Assembly: GCA_041484195.1 (NCBI GenBank)
Contig: JBGPHC010000014.1
Location: 47,314-111,313, forward strand
Length of the DNA: 64,000 nucleotides
Reading direction: 5' to 3'
DNA from: PSRI01 sp041484195
GTDB lineage: Bacteria > Bacteroidota > Bacteroidia > Chitinophagales > Chitinophagaceae
This document shows positions 26,010 to 34,854 of the stretch, one piece after another. How positions within the stretch are numbered: the stretch's first letter is position 1; every line of letters starts with the position of its first letter. The notes under the pieces were generated by a model. It was not told the DNA's origin. It did no database searches and saw only the letters and a program-made list of their open reading frames with translations. Both the position numbers and the translations under genes were made by a program.

Positions 26010-26900
26010 ATGAAAAATGTCTCTGTGATCGGCTCCGGTATCATGGGAAACGGCATAGCACACACATTCGCACAAAACGGTTTCAATGTGAGCCTCATTG
26101 ACATTAGTTCCACACAACTGGAAAAGGCCATCAGCACCATTTCAAAAAATCTTGACAGGCAGATCGCAAAAGGCCGGATAGAACCTGCCGTAAAAGAATC
26201 CACACTCGCAAATATCCACACTTATGACAATTTGGAAAAAGGAGTTGCAAAATCGGAACTGATAATAGAAGCAGCCACTGAAGACCTGGAACTGAAATTG
26301 TCCATCTTTGCCAAGTTGGATAAGGCTGCACCCCGGGAGGCCATTCTAGCTACCAATACTTCTTCGATCTCCATCACCACCATCGCCGCTGTCACAAGCA
26401 GACCCGGAAAGGTGATTGGCATGCATTTCATGAATCCGGTGCCGGTAATGAAACTCGTAGAGATCATCAACGGTTATGCCACAGAAAAAGAGGTGACGCA
26501 AACAATAACCGAACTCGCTCATAAGCTGGGAAAAACGCCCTGCGTGGTGAATGACTATCCCGGATTTGTAGCCAACCGTATTTTAATGCCCATGATCAAT
26601 GAAGCCATCTACAGCCTCTATGAAGGAGTTGCCGGAGTGGTAGAAATTGATACAATTATGAAATTTGGGATGTCTCATCCTATGGGGCCTCTTCAATTAG
26701 CCGACTTCATAGGCCTGGATACCTGCCTCAATATTCTGAGAGTAATGCAGGAAGGATTTGGCAATCCCAAATATGCTCCCTGCCCACTTCTCGTAAACAT
26801 GGTGGCGGCTGGGAAATTGGGTGTGAAAACACTTGAAGGATTTTATGATTATAAGGATGGGGCCAAAGAATTAGTAGTCAGCGAAAGATTCACGCATTGA
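26010..26900 (+). CDS. hbd: 3-hydroxybutyryl-CoA dehydrogenase
   Basis: The 296-aa enzyme interconverts 3-hydroxyacyl-CoA and acetoacetyl-CoA with NAD(P). It has the Rossmann motif GSGIMGNGIAH (8-18), ATNTSSISIT, the catalytic His139/Glu151 pair in GMHFMNPVPVMKLVEII, and the C-terminal domain (DYPGFVANRILMPMINEAI, then SHPMGPLQLADFIGLDTCLN). Length and motifs fit short-chain HBDH. It may act in fatty-acid or amino-acid degradation along with the glutaryl-CoA dehydrogenase in this window, but they are not linked. Confidence 0.95.
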   Translation: MKNVSVIGSGIMGNGIAHTFAQNGFNVSLIDISSTQLEKAISTISKNLDRQIAKGRIEPAVKESTLANIHTYDNLEKGVAKSELIIEAATEDLELKLSIFAKLDKAAPREAILATNTSSISITTIAAVTSRPGKVIGMHFMNPVPVMKLVEIINGYATEKEVTQTITELAHKLGKTPCVVNDYPGFVANRILMPMINEAIYSLYEGVAGVVEIDTIMKFGMSHPMGPLQLADFIGLDTCLNILRVMQEGFGNPKYAPCPLLVNMVAAGKLGVKTLEGFYDYKDGAKELVVSERFTH

Positions 26901-26949
26901 AATTCCTTGCTCATTTTCAATGAGTGACGGGATAAATGTCCTGCATGCA

Positions 26950-27714
26950 TCATTTATCAAACCAGTTTCTGAATTCCGGGGCTTTTTCCTTGCTGATGAC
27001 TACCCCCTCCACTTTGATATTCCTCATCTTTATATGGATCTTGCCGGATTCGTCTATACGGAATCCTTCAATGGAGTCAATCTGAACAAAATGCTGACGG
27101 TTGGCACGGAAAAAAAGCCGGGGATCCACATGCTCCACAATTTCCTCGAGCGAGCGATAGTCTGTAATGTATTTCTTCCCTTCCTTATCCACGAGATAGA
27201 TCAATTCTTCTTTCAAAAAAAAAGCTACTGATTCCGCAGGCACTAATAATACGGTTCGTCCCTGATGCACTGCAAACCTTTCTTTATACTTATTTGTGGA
27301 GTTGAAATTTCTAAAGACTTCCATGATCTGCTTCAGGAACTGATCATTGGAATACTTGCTTTGAAGCAAATGAAATTTATGAAAGGCCGATTGCAATTCT
27401 TTTCTGTCGATAGGCTTCAAAAGATAGTCAATGCTATTCATTTTAAAGGCCCGAATGGCATATTCATCATATGCTGTAGTGAAAATGATCGGGCAGGCAG
27501 GTTCTTCGGCAGAGAAAATATCGAGGCTGATGCCATCGGATAATTGGATATCTGACAGGATCAGATCAGGCAGTGGATGGCTGCTCAGCCATTGCCTGGT
27601 TTCTTTCACACTGCCCAACGGCCCCATGATCACAGAGCCTGGCTCAAGTTCATGCACCATCCGGGCGAGACCGGCGGCTACAAGGGGTTCGTCTTCTACA
27701 ATCAATATGTTCAT
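26950..27714 (-). CDS. LytTR family response regulator
   Basis: The 254-aa protein has a receiver domain (ILIVEDEP at 3-10, phospho-acceptor D55 in LILSDIQLSDG, Lys in YLLKPIDRKEL) followed by a LytTR DNA-binding domain (about 150-254, RTVLLVPAESVAFFLKEELI, then RSLEEIVEHVDPRLFFRANR). It is the last gene of the operon and overlaps the kinase by 4 nt (ATGA). It should control genes in response to its LytS-like partner, most likely this operon itself. Confidence 0.95.
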   Translation of the reverse strand: MNILIVEDEPLVAAGLARMVHELEPGSVIMGPLGSVKETRQWLSSHPLPDLILSDIQLSDGISLDIFSAEEPACPIIFTTAYDEYAIRAFKMNSIDYLLKPIDRKELQSAFHKFHLLQSKYSNDQFLKQIMEVFRNFNSTNKYKERFAVHQGRTVLLVPAESVAFFLKEELIYLVDKEGKKYITDYRSLEEIVEHVDPRLFFRANRQHFVQIDSIEGFRIDESGKIHIKMRNIKVEGVVISKEKAPEFRNWFDK

Positions 27715-28730
27715 AATAATGGCAGCTTCACTTCAAAATAGTCATATTGATTGATAATTTCCACTTTGTCTTTTCCCAAATAACTAAAGAGTTGCACCAG
27801 CTGTTTGAGGCCTTGTTTATTGGAATTTTCGATTTGTTTTCTCGGCCGCTTATTATTCCTGACATACAAATGGTTTCCTTCATCCCAAATAAGGATTTCA
27901 AGAGGATCGTCAGCACTAACCGAATTGTGTTTGATGGCATTGTCGATGAGCATTTGCAGGGTAACCATTGGAATGGACCGGCCCATTCCCCACTCGGAAA
28001 TTTTGAGGCTGATCCTGAGCGCTTCACCATACCGGATATTCAAGAGGGAAATATAATGCTGGATAAACCTTGTTTCTGTTTGCAGGCTTACAATTTCATC
28101 TTCTTTATGCTCCAAAACATATCGGTACACTTTGGAAAGGTGGCGCAGGAAATCTGAAGCCAGTTCAGGATCTGTATGGATCAATCCATCCAAAGAAGAC
28201 AGCGTATTAAAAAGGAAATGCGGGTTCACCTGATTTCTAAGGTGATGGTACTGCATAGTGAATTTTTCTTTCTCGAGTTCAGCCGCTTTAACCAGCAGTT
28301 CAGCGTTGCTGATTACCGATCCCTGCCATTTTTCGAAAAAATATTTAAAATAGAAAATGAAATTGATCAGAGCGATGAAAATAGTGAATATCAGTCCTAA
28401 CAACACCAGGAATTGCGGAGTGGCATAGGCCGGCATATAACCTCGCGCAAAAAAAATAATAGTCATGAAAACGGGGCCTACAATACAAATGCAAATTAGA
28501 ATCTGAGCCAGGATCCTGCCTCCGATACTCACATAAAATGGAATCCATTTATCAAGCAGATTGTTAAGCCATTCGATTAATTTCCATATAAGAGTGAGCA
28601 ACAGGAATTGCCCCAGGAATATCAGCAGGTGTATGCCCACGGACCATTCCGGAATGAGAAAATACCTTACCAGCGTAACCAGCGTGGTGAAAATTGCTAT
28701 GACAAAATATGGAAGCCATTTCAGGTTCAT
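27711..28730 (-). CDS. LytS/YehU-type sensor histidine kinase
   Basis: The 339-aa kinase has four membrane helices in the first 130 residues, a short coiled coil, then the His_kinase domain with His171 in RNQVNPHFLFNTLSSLDGLI and a HATPase with N-box IDNAIKHNSV. No large periplasmic domain is present, so it probably senses membrane signals or the adjacent transporter. It overlaps both the ABC ATPase gene (28727-28730) and the response regulator (27711-27714) by 4 nt. Confidence 0.94.
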   Translation of the reverse strand: MNLKWLPYFVIAIFTTLVTLVRYFLIPEWSVGIHLLIFLGQFLLLTLIWKLIEWLNNLLDKWIPFYVSIGGRILAQILICICIVGPVFMTIIFFARGYMPAYATPQFLVLLGLIFTIFIALINFIFYFKYFFEKWQGSVISNAELLVKAAELEKEKFTMQYHHLRNQVNPHFLFNTLSSLDGLIHTDPELASDFLRHLSKVYRYVLEHKEDEIVSLQTETRFIQHYISLLNIRYGEALRISLKISEWGMGRSIPMVTLQMLIDNAIKHNSVSADDPLEILIWDEGNHLYVRNNKRPRKQIENSNKQGLKQLVQLFSYLGKDKVEIINQYDYFEVKLPLL

Positions 28731-29404
28731 GTAGCGAGTATTTGCCCATCCTGCATTTCAATGATCCGGTCAGAGCCTGCCGCAAAATCAGGGTCATGGG
28801 TCACGGTAATGATGGTCTGGTGATTTTCTTTGGCCAGGCGATTGAAAATATCAAATATGATCTGGGAGTTGGTCTTGTCAAGATTCCCCGTAGGTTCATC
28901 TCCCATAATGATGTCGGGGTCATTGATGAGGGCCCTTGCGACAGCCACCCGCTGCTGTTGTCCTCCCGACAGTTTCGAGGACAATTTAAGGGCGAAATCC
29001 TGCATATCCATCATTCGCAATTTATTCATGGCCCTTTCCTCGACTTCTACTTCATTGTATTTCCCCAATTTAAGCGCCGGAAGCATTACATTCTTCAATG
29101 CCGTGAACTCCGGCAATAAGTAATGAAACTGGAATACAAAGCCAAGATGTTCATTTCTGAATGCGGCCAAAGCATTTTGAGACCATCCATTCAATTTTTC
29201 ACCCCGAATCTCCAGGCCGCCTGTGAAATCCGTATCCAGGGTCGAGAGCACATAGAGTAGGGTCGATTTGCCGGAGCCCGACTTACCAACCACCGAAAGG
29301 AATTCGCCCTTCTTCACCTCAAAACTAACGTCTTTCAATACCTGAAATGGTTCGGGTTCGTTGAAATATTTTACAATATTGGTGGCTTTTAATACTACTT
29401 CCAT
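28727..29404 (-). CDS. ABC transporter ATP-binding protein, MacB/LolD type
   Basis: The 225-aa ATPase has Walker A GKSGSGKST (40-48), Q-loop FVFQFHYLLPE, signature LSGGQQQR (145-152), Walker B IIMGDEPTGNLD (165-176) and the H-loop VTHD. It is the soluble motor of the FtsX-like permease encoded 42 nt upstream. The FQFHxLLPEFTALKNVMLP motif is typical of type VII (MacB/LolD) transporters. Confidence 0.95.
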   Translation of the reverse strand: MEVVLKATNIVKYFNEPEPFQVLKDVSFEVKKGEFLSVVGKSGSGKSTLLYVLSTLDTDFTGGLEIRGEKLNGWSQNALAAFRNEHLGFVFQFHYLLPEFTALKNVMLPALKLGKYNEVEVEERAMNKLRMMDMQDFALKLSSKLSGGQQQRVAVARALINDPDIIMGDEPTGNLDKTNSQIIFDIFNRLAKENHQTIITVTHDPDFAAGSDRIIEMQDGQILAT

Positions 29405-29446
29405 AATTTCCTGTTCTTCATTTTATGATTCTTGTGTAGGTCTTCC

Positions 29447-30706
29447 TCATCCTCTGATGATCTGCACCGGGTCAATCCTGGAAGCCTTCAAGGCTGGAAA
29501 ATAGCCGGCAAGCAAGGTAGTGGCAAATCCAAAGAGGACACCCAGGACATAATGAACCGGAATAAAATTCACCGGGAAGGTATTGATCCTGAAAAAAGTT
29601 CCGGCTGGAAAGGGAGTGACAGACAACATATAGCTGAATGCAAAGCCAAATAGCAATCCCAGCAGTCCTCCCGCCACGCCGATTATGATGGATTCTAGCA
29701 GGAAGATGGCGGTGATATCCTTGCCCTGGAATCCTGTAGCCTTGAGTATAGCGATGTCTTTCATCTTATTGACAATATTCATGTTCATGATATTGTAGAT
29801 TCCAAATCCAGCCACCAGCAGCAGGGTGAAAGAAACCACGCCGGTCATGATATTCCTGATCTTTTCTCCGGCAAGGATCGCGGCATTGGCTTCTTTCCAG
29901 TCTTCCAGGTAAATTCCTGGCAACTGGGCTTTCAGCCTCGTCTTGATCGCTGAAGCCTGTTGCATATCATAAAGTTTGACGTTAAGATCCGTCACATAGG
30001 ATGGATCACGCTGCAGGACCTTTTGTACCGTAGCCAAAGTGGCATAGCTTTTCGTGTCGTCCAGGGTCACGATGCCATAGGAAAAGATTCCTACCACTTT
30101 CAGAAGGAGATTGTATCCTTCAGGCGTAGTGACGCTCACCTTATCGCCTACACGAACACCCGATTTTTCAGCCAGGCCCCTGCCTAGTATAACGTCATCG
30201 GAACCCTTTAGCAGGGCATCCAGCCTGCCTTCTTCCATCTTGGAGCCGAGGTCGAAGAGTTCATCCTGCTTCCTCACATCGATCCCTGAAATGGTGGCAG
30301 GTATCTGTATGGGTCCGTTATTGAAAAAAACCTGCGAGGATACCTGTGGAACCACTCCTTTCACTCCGGGGATTTTTTCGATCAGGGAAGCCATCAACAA
30401 ACCATTCTTGATCTTGGCCAGTTCGTTCTTGGGACGCTGGTGATGCACGACAAACCAGCCATTCTTACTACTGTCTGTTTGCCCGATGATCTTGTCTTCA
30501 TTTATAGTCACGGGATTGTAGATATGGATATGGGGCGTGTTGTCCATTGCCATATCCTCCAGGAAACGGTTTACACCTGTCATGAAACTGATCATGACGA
30601 TGAACATGGAAATACCGAACAGGACGCCCAGCATGGCTACGATGCTCTGCTTCTTCTTGGTGGCGATATGCGTGATCGCTATTCCAAATGAAAGCTTCCA
30701 GTTCAT
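29447..30706 (-). CDS. FtsX/MacB-type ABC transporter permease
   Basis: The 419-aa permease has an N-terminal helix (KKQSIVAMLGVLFGISMFIV), a large periplasmic MacB_PCD domain (about 45-270), and three C-terminal helices (VVSFTLLLVAGFGIYNIMNM, ESIIIGVAGGLLGLLFGFAF, then VHYVLGVLFGFATTLLAGYF), the mechanotransmission arrangement of LolC/E and MacB. It overlaps the HlyD gene by 4 nt. With the ATPase, HlyD lipoprotein and TolC homologue it should form a tripartite exporter. Confidence 0.94.
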   Translation of the reverse strand: MNWKLSFGIAITHIATKKKQSIVAMLGVLFGISMFIVMISFMTGVNRFLEDMAMDNTPHIHIYNPVTINEDKIIGQTDSSKNGWFVVHHQRPKNELAKIKNGLLMASLIEKIPGVKGVVPQVSSQVFFNNGPIQIPATISGIDVRKQDELFDLGSKMEEGRLDALLKGSDDVILGRGLAEKSGVRVGDKVSVTTPEGYNLLLKVVGIFSYGIVTLDDTKSYATLATVQKVLQRDPSYVTDLNVKLYDMQQASAIKTRLKAQLPGIYLEDWKEANAAILAGEKIRNIMTGVVSFTLLLVAGFGIYNIMNMNIVNKMKDIAILKATGFQGKDITAIFLLESIIIGVAGGLLGLLFGFAFSYMLSVTPFPAGTFFRINTFPVNFIPVHYVLGVLFGFATTLLAGYFPALKASRIDPVQIIRG

Positions 30707-31794
30707 GGCCTCAATATTAAGGTTGAATGGATAGTGAGACCCGAGGATACCTGAACCCAGTCTTCATCTTCAACACCTCTGGTGATCCTGACTTTTGTCA
30801 GTTTATTTCCTTCACGCAGCAATACACTGTCTCCTTCAAATACGGCTTTCCGCGGGATCACCAGCACGGAGTCTTTTTCCTGTATTACAATATTTGCCTC
30901 CACGTTAAGGCCATAGAGCTTCACTGGCAATTCATCTTCAAAAAATGCGTCCACGCGGAAGGATTGTTCCACTTTGTTCAAGAGCGGATAAATTTTATTA
31001 ATGCGTGCCTTGAATATCCTGCCGGGATATGCGTCCATAGTGATCAGGACCTGCTGCCCTGTATGGACCTTCCCCAGGTCGTCTTCATCCACCATGAGTT
31101 TGGCAATCATTTTGCCGGCCCCTATCAATGCAACAGGTTGATTCAGATAAACCATGTCGCCTGTTTGTTTATATACGTCGTAAACTGTTCCCGTGACAAA
31201 GCTTTTCAGGATTCCGTTACTGCTGGAAGTCTTGGCAAGTTTGAGTTGGTTGTCTGCCTGCTGCAATTGAAGTGCCAGGGTCAATTTCTGCTGATAGATT
31301 TGTTGTTCAAGAGCGGAGACATCCTTTTGGGAAGTTTCGTATTGAAGCTTGTATTTTTCAAAATTGCTCGCCGAAATGGCATTTTGCCGATACAGGTTAT
31401 CATATCTTTCGAATTGAATACTGTCATTCTGCAAACGAATTCTGGCGGCCGAGAGACGGTTGTTGAGTTCCCTGATAGCAGGTGACTGGTCCGATGTTGC
31501 CGGCATCGTCTTTTTAAGGATTGCGGCCGCGGACTGCACCTGCGCCTGCTGGTTAGTGTTTGAAAGTTCAAACAATGTCTGGCCTTTCACGACACTGTCC
31601 CCTTCTTTCACCAATGCATGCGCCAGGTATCCTTCTGTGGAAGCCACTACTTTATATTCCTGTTCAGGCACCAGGGTGCCGGATGCATAGACCGCTTCGG
31701 TAAGTTGTTTAAGCTCGGGCTTCACCTCCTGCTGTTTTTGCCTGCACGCCATAAAACCAATCAGCAATATTCCAACCATTATTATGAGTCTCAT
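30703..31794 (-). CDS. HlyD/MacA-family periplasmic adaptor lipoprotein
   Basis: The 363-aa adaptor starts with a lipoprotein signal (MRLIIMVGILLIGFMAC, Cys17). A biotinyl-lipoyl-like segment (VVASTEGYLAHALVKEGDSV) flanks a long alpha-helical hairpin (SAARIRLQNDSIQFERYDNL, then ALEQQIYQQKLTLALQLQQA), followed by a beta-barrel domain (LGKVHTGQQVLITMDAYPGR). It bridges the FtsX permease and the TolC homologue. It abuts the TolC gene (1-nt gap) and overlaps the permease by 4 nt. Confidence 0.93.
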   Translation of the reverse strand: MRLIIMVGILLIGFMACRQKQQEVKPELKQLTEAVYASGTLVPEQEYKVVASTEGYLAHALVKEGDSVVKGQTLFELSNTNQQAQVQSAAAILKKTMPATSDQSPAIRELNNRLSAARIRLQNDSIQFERYDNLYRQNAISASNFEKYKLQYETSQKDVSALEQQIYQQKLTLALQLQQADNQLKLAKTSSSNGILKSFVTGTVYDVYKQTGDMVYLNQPVALIGAGKMIAKLMVDEDDLGKVHTGQQVLITMDAYPGRIFKARINKIYPLLNKVEQSFRVDAFFEDELPVKLYGLNVEANIVIQEKDSVLVIPRKAVFEGDSVLLREGNKLTKVRITRGVEDEDWVQVSSGLTIHSTLILRP

Positions 31795-31795
31795 C

Positions 31796-33091
31796 TTATT
31801 TAAGATTATGGGTGATCAAAACATAGTACAAAATTCCGTCAGAGAGGTTTTGGAGCTGATCCTGCCGGGCCCGAACATAATCCATGAAAATATTGTAGAA
31901 TTCATCAAATTCCATGGTTCCCTCATCCAAATTCAAAACCCCAATCCGCAGGTTATCTTTGGCAACGGCCAATTTTTGATCCAGTATCATTCGCTTTTGA
32001 AAAGCCGTGAAATATCCATTTTCCCAATCCTGCTCCTGTCGGGTAAGTGAAGACCTGGTTCCCTCCCGCTGCAGTTGGGCAGATTGGAGCAGCAGTAAAT
32101 TCTTTTTTTGCTGGTTGCGAATATTGCTTCCGTTAAAAATGGTATAATCCAATCTCAATCCCAGCGTGCTCACGTCAAAGGCTGCTGTCTGTGCGTCTTT
32201 AAATTGCCAATTGTATGAATATCTGCCATAGAATGATAATTTGGGCAATGCGGACCTTCGGGATTCAAGCAACGTTTGTTCAGACACTTTTACCCTGGCC
32301 TCTGCTTCTTTCCAGCCAGGCCTGTCATTCAGATTCCTGTTTTCTGCCAGTAGGGGCCAGGAAAATGAATCCAGTGAATCTGCAATCTCGATGGTTGATG
32401 AATCCGGCAAATTCAATAAGGCGCGCAATGCGATCGTTGACTGCCGCATCAGTTTTTCATAAGTAGGGCCTCCGGCTTCCACGTCCAGCTCAAGATTGCT
32501 GGAGCGATTATAATCAGAAGGGTTCAGGATCCCGCTCTTCTTTCGTTCATCCATTACTGTCATCAACTGCTTCGCGATCCGGATCGATTCGGCATTGAGT
32601 TGAACCAGGGCGCCTGACAACAAGGCCTGGAAATAGAATTCCGTGAGTTGAATGTGGAGGTCCTCCATGCGGGCCTCACCGGACCAATTGGTCTGCATTT
32701 GAAGGAGCCTGGATTTCTCCAACTGCGCCCATTTTTCCAAATTGATAACGGGTACTGTTATTTCTGCACCGGTGGATACGGCAAAAGGCAGTCCGAATTG
32801 AACCTTCCGAAATTTATCCGGCGCCCCTCCAAATATGCTTTCCGGAATCAACTGCGTTGCCAAAACAGGATAATATTCGCCACTGCCATACACGGTTAAT
32901 TTAGGCAAAACACCGGACCGGGCTATGGAATGGTCCAGTTCGGCGACTGACCTCTCCAGCAGCGTTTGCCTTGCTGTGACGGTGTTTTTATCAGCATAAC
33001 GTAGCAGTTCTTCCAGGCCCGTAAAACGGGTCTGTGCCATTAAGCTAATATCTATGAGAATTGAGACAAGAAATGCCAGCCCCTTTAACAT
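31796..33091 (-). CDS. TolC family outer-membrane efflux protein
   Basis: The 431-aa product has a signal peptide (MLKGLAFLVSILIDISLMAQ) and the duplicated coiled-coil/strand plan of outer-membrane efflux proteins: LEELLRYADKNTVTARQTLL, then the GAEITVPVINLEKWAQLEKS strand-helix transition in the first half and LGLRLDYTIFNGSNIRNQQK in the second. It is the first gene of the six-gene operon reading TolC, HlyD, FtsX, ATPase, kinase, regulator. No clear TAnnTTTG promoter was found just upstream; CCTTTG at 33110-33125 is a weak candidate. Confidence 0.93.
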   Translation of the reverse strand: MLKGLAFLVSILIDISLMAQTRFTGLEELLRYADKNTVTARQTLLERSVAELDHSIARSGVLPKLTVYGSGEYYPVLATQLIPESIFGGAPDKFRKVQFGLPFAVSTGAEITVPVINLEKWAQLEKSRLLQMQTNWSGEARMEDLHIQLTEFYFQALLSGALVQLNAESIRIAKQLMTVMDERKKSGILNPSDYNRSSNLELDVEAGGPTYEKLMRQSTIALRALLNLPDSSTIEIADSLDSFSWPLLAENRNLNDRPGWKEAEARVKVSEQTLLESRRSALPKLSFYGRYSYNWQFKDAQTAAFDVSTLGLRLDYTIFNGSNIRNQQKKNLLLLQSAQLQREGTRSSLTRQEQDWENGYFTAFQKRMILDQKLAVAKDNLRIGVLNLDEGTMEFDEFYNIFMDYVRARQDQLQNLSDGILYYVLITHNLK

Positions 33092-33246
33092 TATGGAATA
33101 ATTTTAGGCAAAAAGACAAAGGCCATCCTGTAAAATCAAACGAAATTTAATGAGGCGGAAGAATCCGTCATGGAGACGGAAAAAAATGCAGCGCGGCTTA
33201 CAGATAATAATTACCAGAACTCATTGTATCATCCATTGATTTCAAA

Positions 33247-34128
33247 ATGTCGCAACAGCCATTCAGGGAACATCTGCAGGAAAGATTTTCAGGAATCTTT
33301 TCATCACCGGTTTCAATCCTGGCGCTTGAACCCATTCACGGAGGAGATATCAATCAGTCCTATTTGGTAAAGACTTCGGAGGGTGATTATTTTCTCAAGT
33401 CCAATTCAGACTCGTTTGGGAAGGATATGCTCGAGAAAGAAGCGAAGGGACTATTATTGATTTTGGAGGCAGGTTGCATGAGAGTACCCCAACCAGTATT
33501 CTATGGAGAATTCCGGCATCAGATCTATCTGGTAATGGAATTCCTCAAACGAGGGATGAGGAAGGATGATTTTTGGGAAGATTTTGGCAGGGCACTTGCG
33601 GAATTGCATGGGCGAAGCAACACTTATTTTGGCCTGGAATACGATAATTATATAGGAAGCTTGCCACAAAGCAACCAAATCCATTCGAACTGGGCCGATT
33701 TTCTTGCGGAGGAAAGAATCCTGAAATTGGTAAGCAAGGCTGTCGGCCTGGGCCAGCTGCAAATTGCTCATGTGAGGGCGGCGGAAAATATTTGCAGAAA
33801 ATTAAACAATATTTTCCCCGATAGCAGGCCTTCATTAATTCATGGCGACCTTTGGGCAGGCAATTTCCTGGTGGGCGAAGACGGTCATGCCCTCATCTTT
33901 GATCCCGCGGTGTACTATGGGCACCGGGAAATGGACATTGCCATGAGTCAACTTTTCGGAGGTTTTGAAAATGGGTTTTACCGGGCTTATAATCATCATT
34001 TCCCATTGGACCCTGGTTATACTGACAGAACCGCCCTGTGTCAGCTATATCCCCTCCTGGTTCACCTCATATTATTCGGAGGACATTATTATGGCCGGGT
34101 AAAGGACATACTAGATAAGTATCAGTGA
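33247..34128 (+). CDS. fructosamine kinase family protein
   Basis: The 293-aa protein has the kinase-like fold of fructosamine-3-kinases, which phosphorylate sugar adducts on proteins so that they fall off. Visible motifs are the glycine-rich GGDINQSYLVKTSEG, the ATP Lys in YFLKSNSDS, the catalytic loop LIHGDLWAGNFLVG with its Asp near residue 199, and the metal site IFDPAVYYGHREMDIAM. Length fits. The bacterial substrates (ribulosamines or small amines) are uncertain. Gene stands alone. Confidence 0.93.
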   Translation: MSQQPFREHLQERFSGIFSSPVSILALEPIHGGDINQSYLVKTSEGDYFLKSNSDSFGKDMLEKEAKGLLLILEAGCMRVPQPVFYGEFRHQIYLVMEFLKRGMRKDDFWEDFGRALAELHGRSNTYFGLEYDNYIGSLPQSNQIHSNWADFLAEERILKLVSKAVGLGQLQIAHVRAAENICRKLNNIFPDSRPSLIHGDLWAGNFLVGEDGHALIFDPAVYYGHREMDIAMSQLFGGFENGFYRAYNHHFPLDPGYTDRTALCQLYPLLVHLILFGGHYYGRVKDILDKYQ

Positions 34129-34272
34129 ACTTCTACTGAATGCATCATCGTTCAATAACTTAGGCTAATAATCTCCATTGGAAGGCAACCCCGGCAATCC
34201 GCGTGCCGTATTCAATGTAAACATGGGAAATCTGTAACTTATAGGCCGTAACAAACAATTTAACCCGAAGGC

Positions 34273-34854
34273 TTGGATACAGTAAATGCCAACATTATAG
34301 ACATCATTGACAGGTGCTGCTCCAACGAACGTAGCGGCCAGAAAGAGTTATATATTCTTCTGAATGAATATGCCTTCAAGATCTGTTACAGATATACCAA
34401 TAAAGCTGAAGAAGCGGAGGAATTGGTGAGTGAAGGCTTTATCAAACTGTTCAAGAATATTGGGCGCTTTGAAGTGAACCGGTATCCTGATACCGTTTCA
34501 GCCTTAAAAGGGTGGTTCAAGCGAATACTCATCAATACCTGCATTGACGCTTACAGGAAAAATCATAACAACGCCTATCATCAGCAATTGGCGGATGATA
34601 GTTCCAATTTACAGGATCATAGCGCTTCGGGATTGGATATGTTGTCATATAAAGAGATTATTGAAGCAATCCGATTATTATCCCCCTCATACAGGACCGT
34701 GTTCAACCTGTTTGTGATAGAAGGCATGTCGCACGAGCAAATATCCGAACAGATGGGGATTTCTGTAGGTGCATCTAAATCTAATTTATCTAAAGCAAGA
34801 GAGAATTTGAGGAAAATTTTACTGAAGAAAAATTCATATAAAGCCTATGCATGA
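34273..34854 (+). CDS. ECF-type RNA polymerase sigma factor
   Basis: The 193-aa sigma factor has region 2 (KELYILLNEYAFKICYRYTN, then AEELVSEGFIKLFKNIGRF, then GWFKRILINTCIDAYRK) and region 4 (LSPSYRTVFNLFVIEGMSHE, then ISEQMGISVGASKSNLSKA). The only in-frame starts near the N-terminus are the TTG at 34273 and no ATG before residue 118, so TTG is used. Its 3' end overlaps the next gene by 8 nt, so the sigma factor and its presumed anti-sigma partner are translationally coupled. Confidence 0.93.
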   Translation: MDTVNANIIDIIDRCCSNERSGQKELYILLNEYAFKICYRYTNKAEEAEELVSEGFIKLFKNIGRFEVNRYPDTVSALKGWFKRILINTCIDAYRKNHNNAYHQQLADDSSNLQDHSASGLDMLSYKEIIEAIRLLSPSYRTVFNLFVIEGMSHEQISEQMGISVGASKSNLSKARENLRKILLKKNSYKAYA

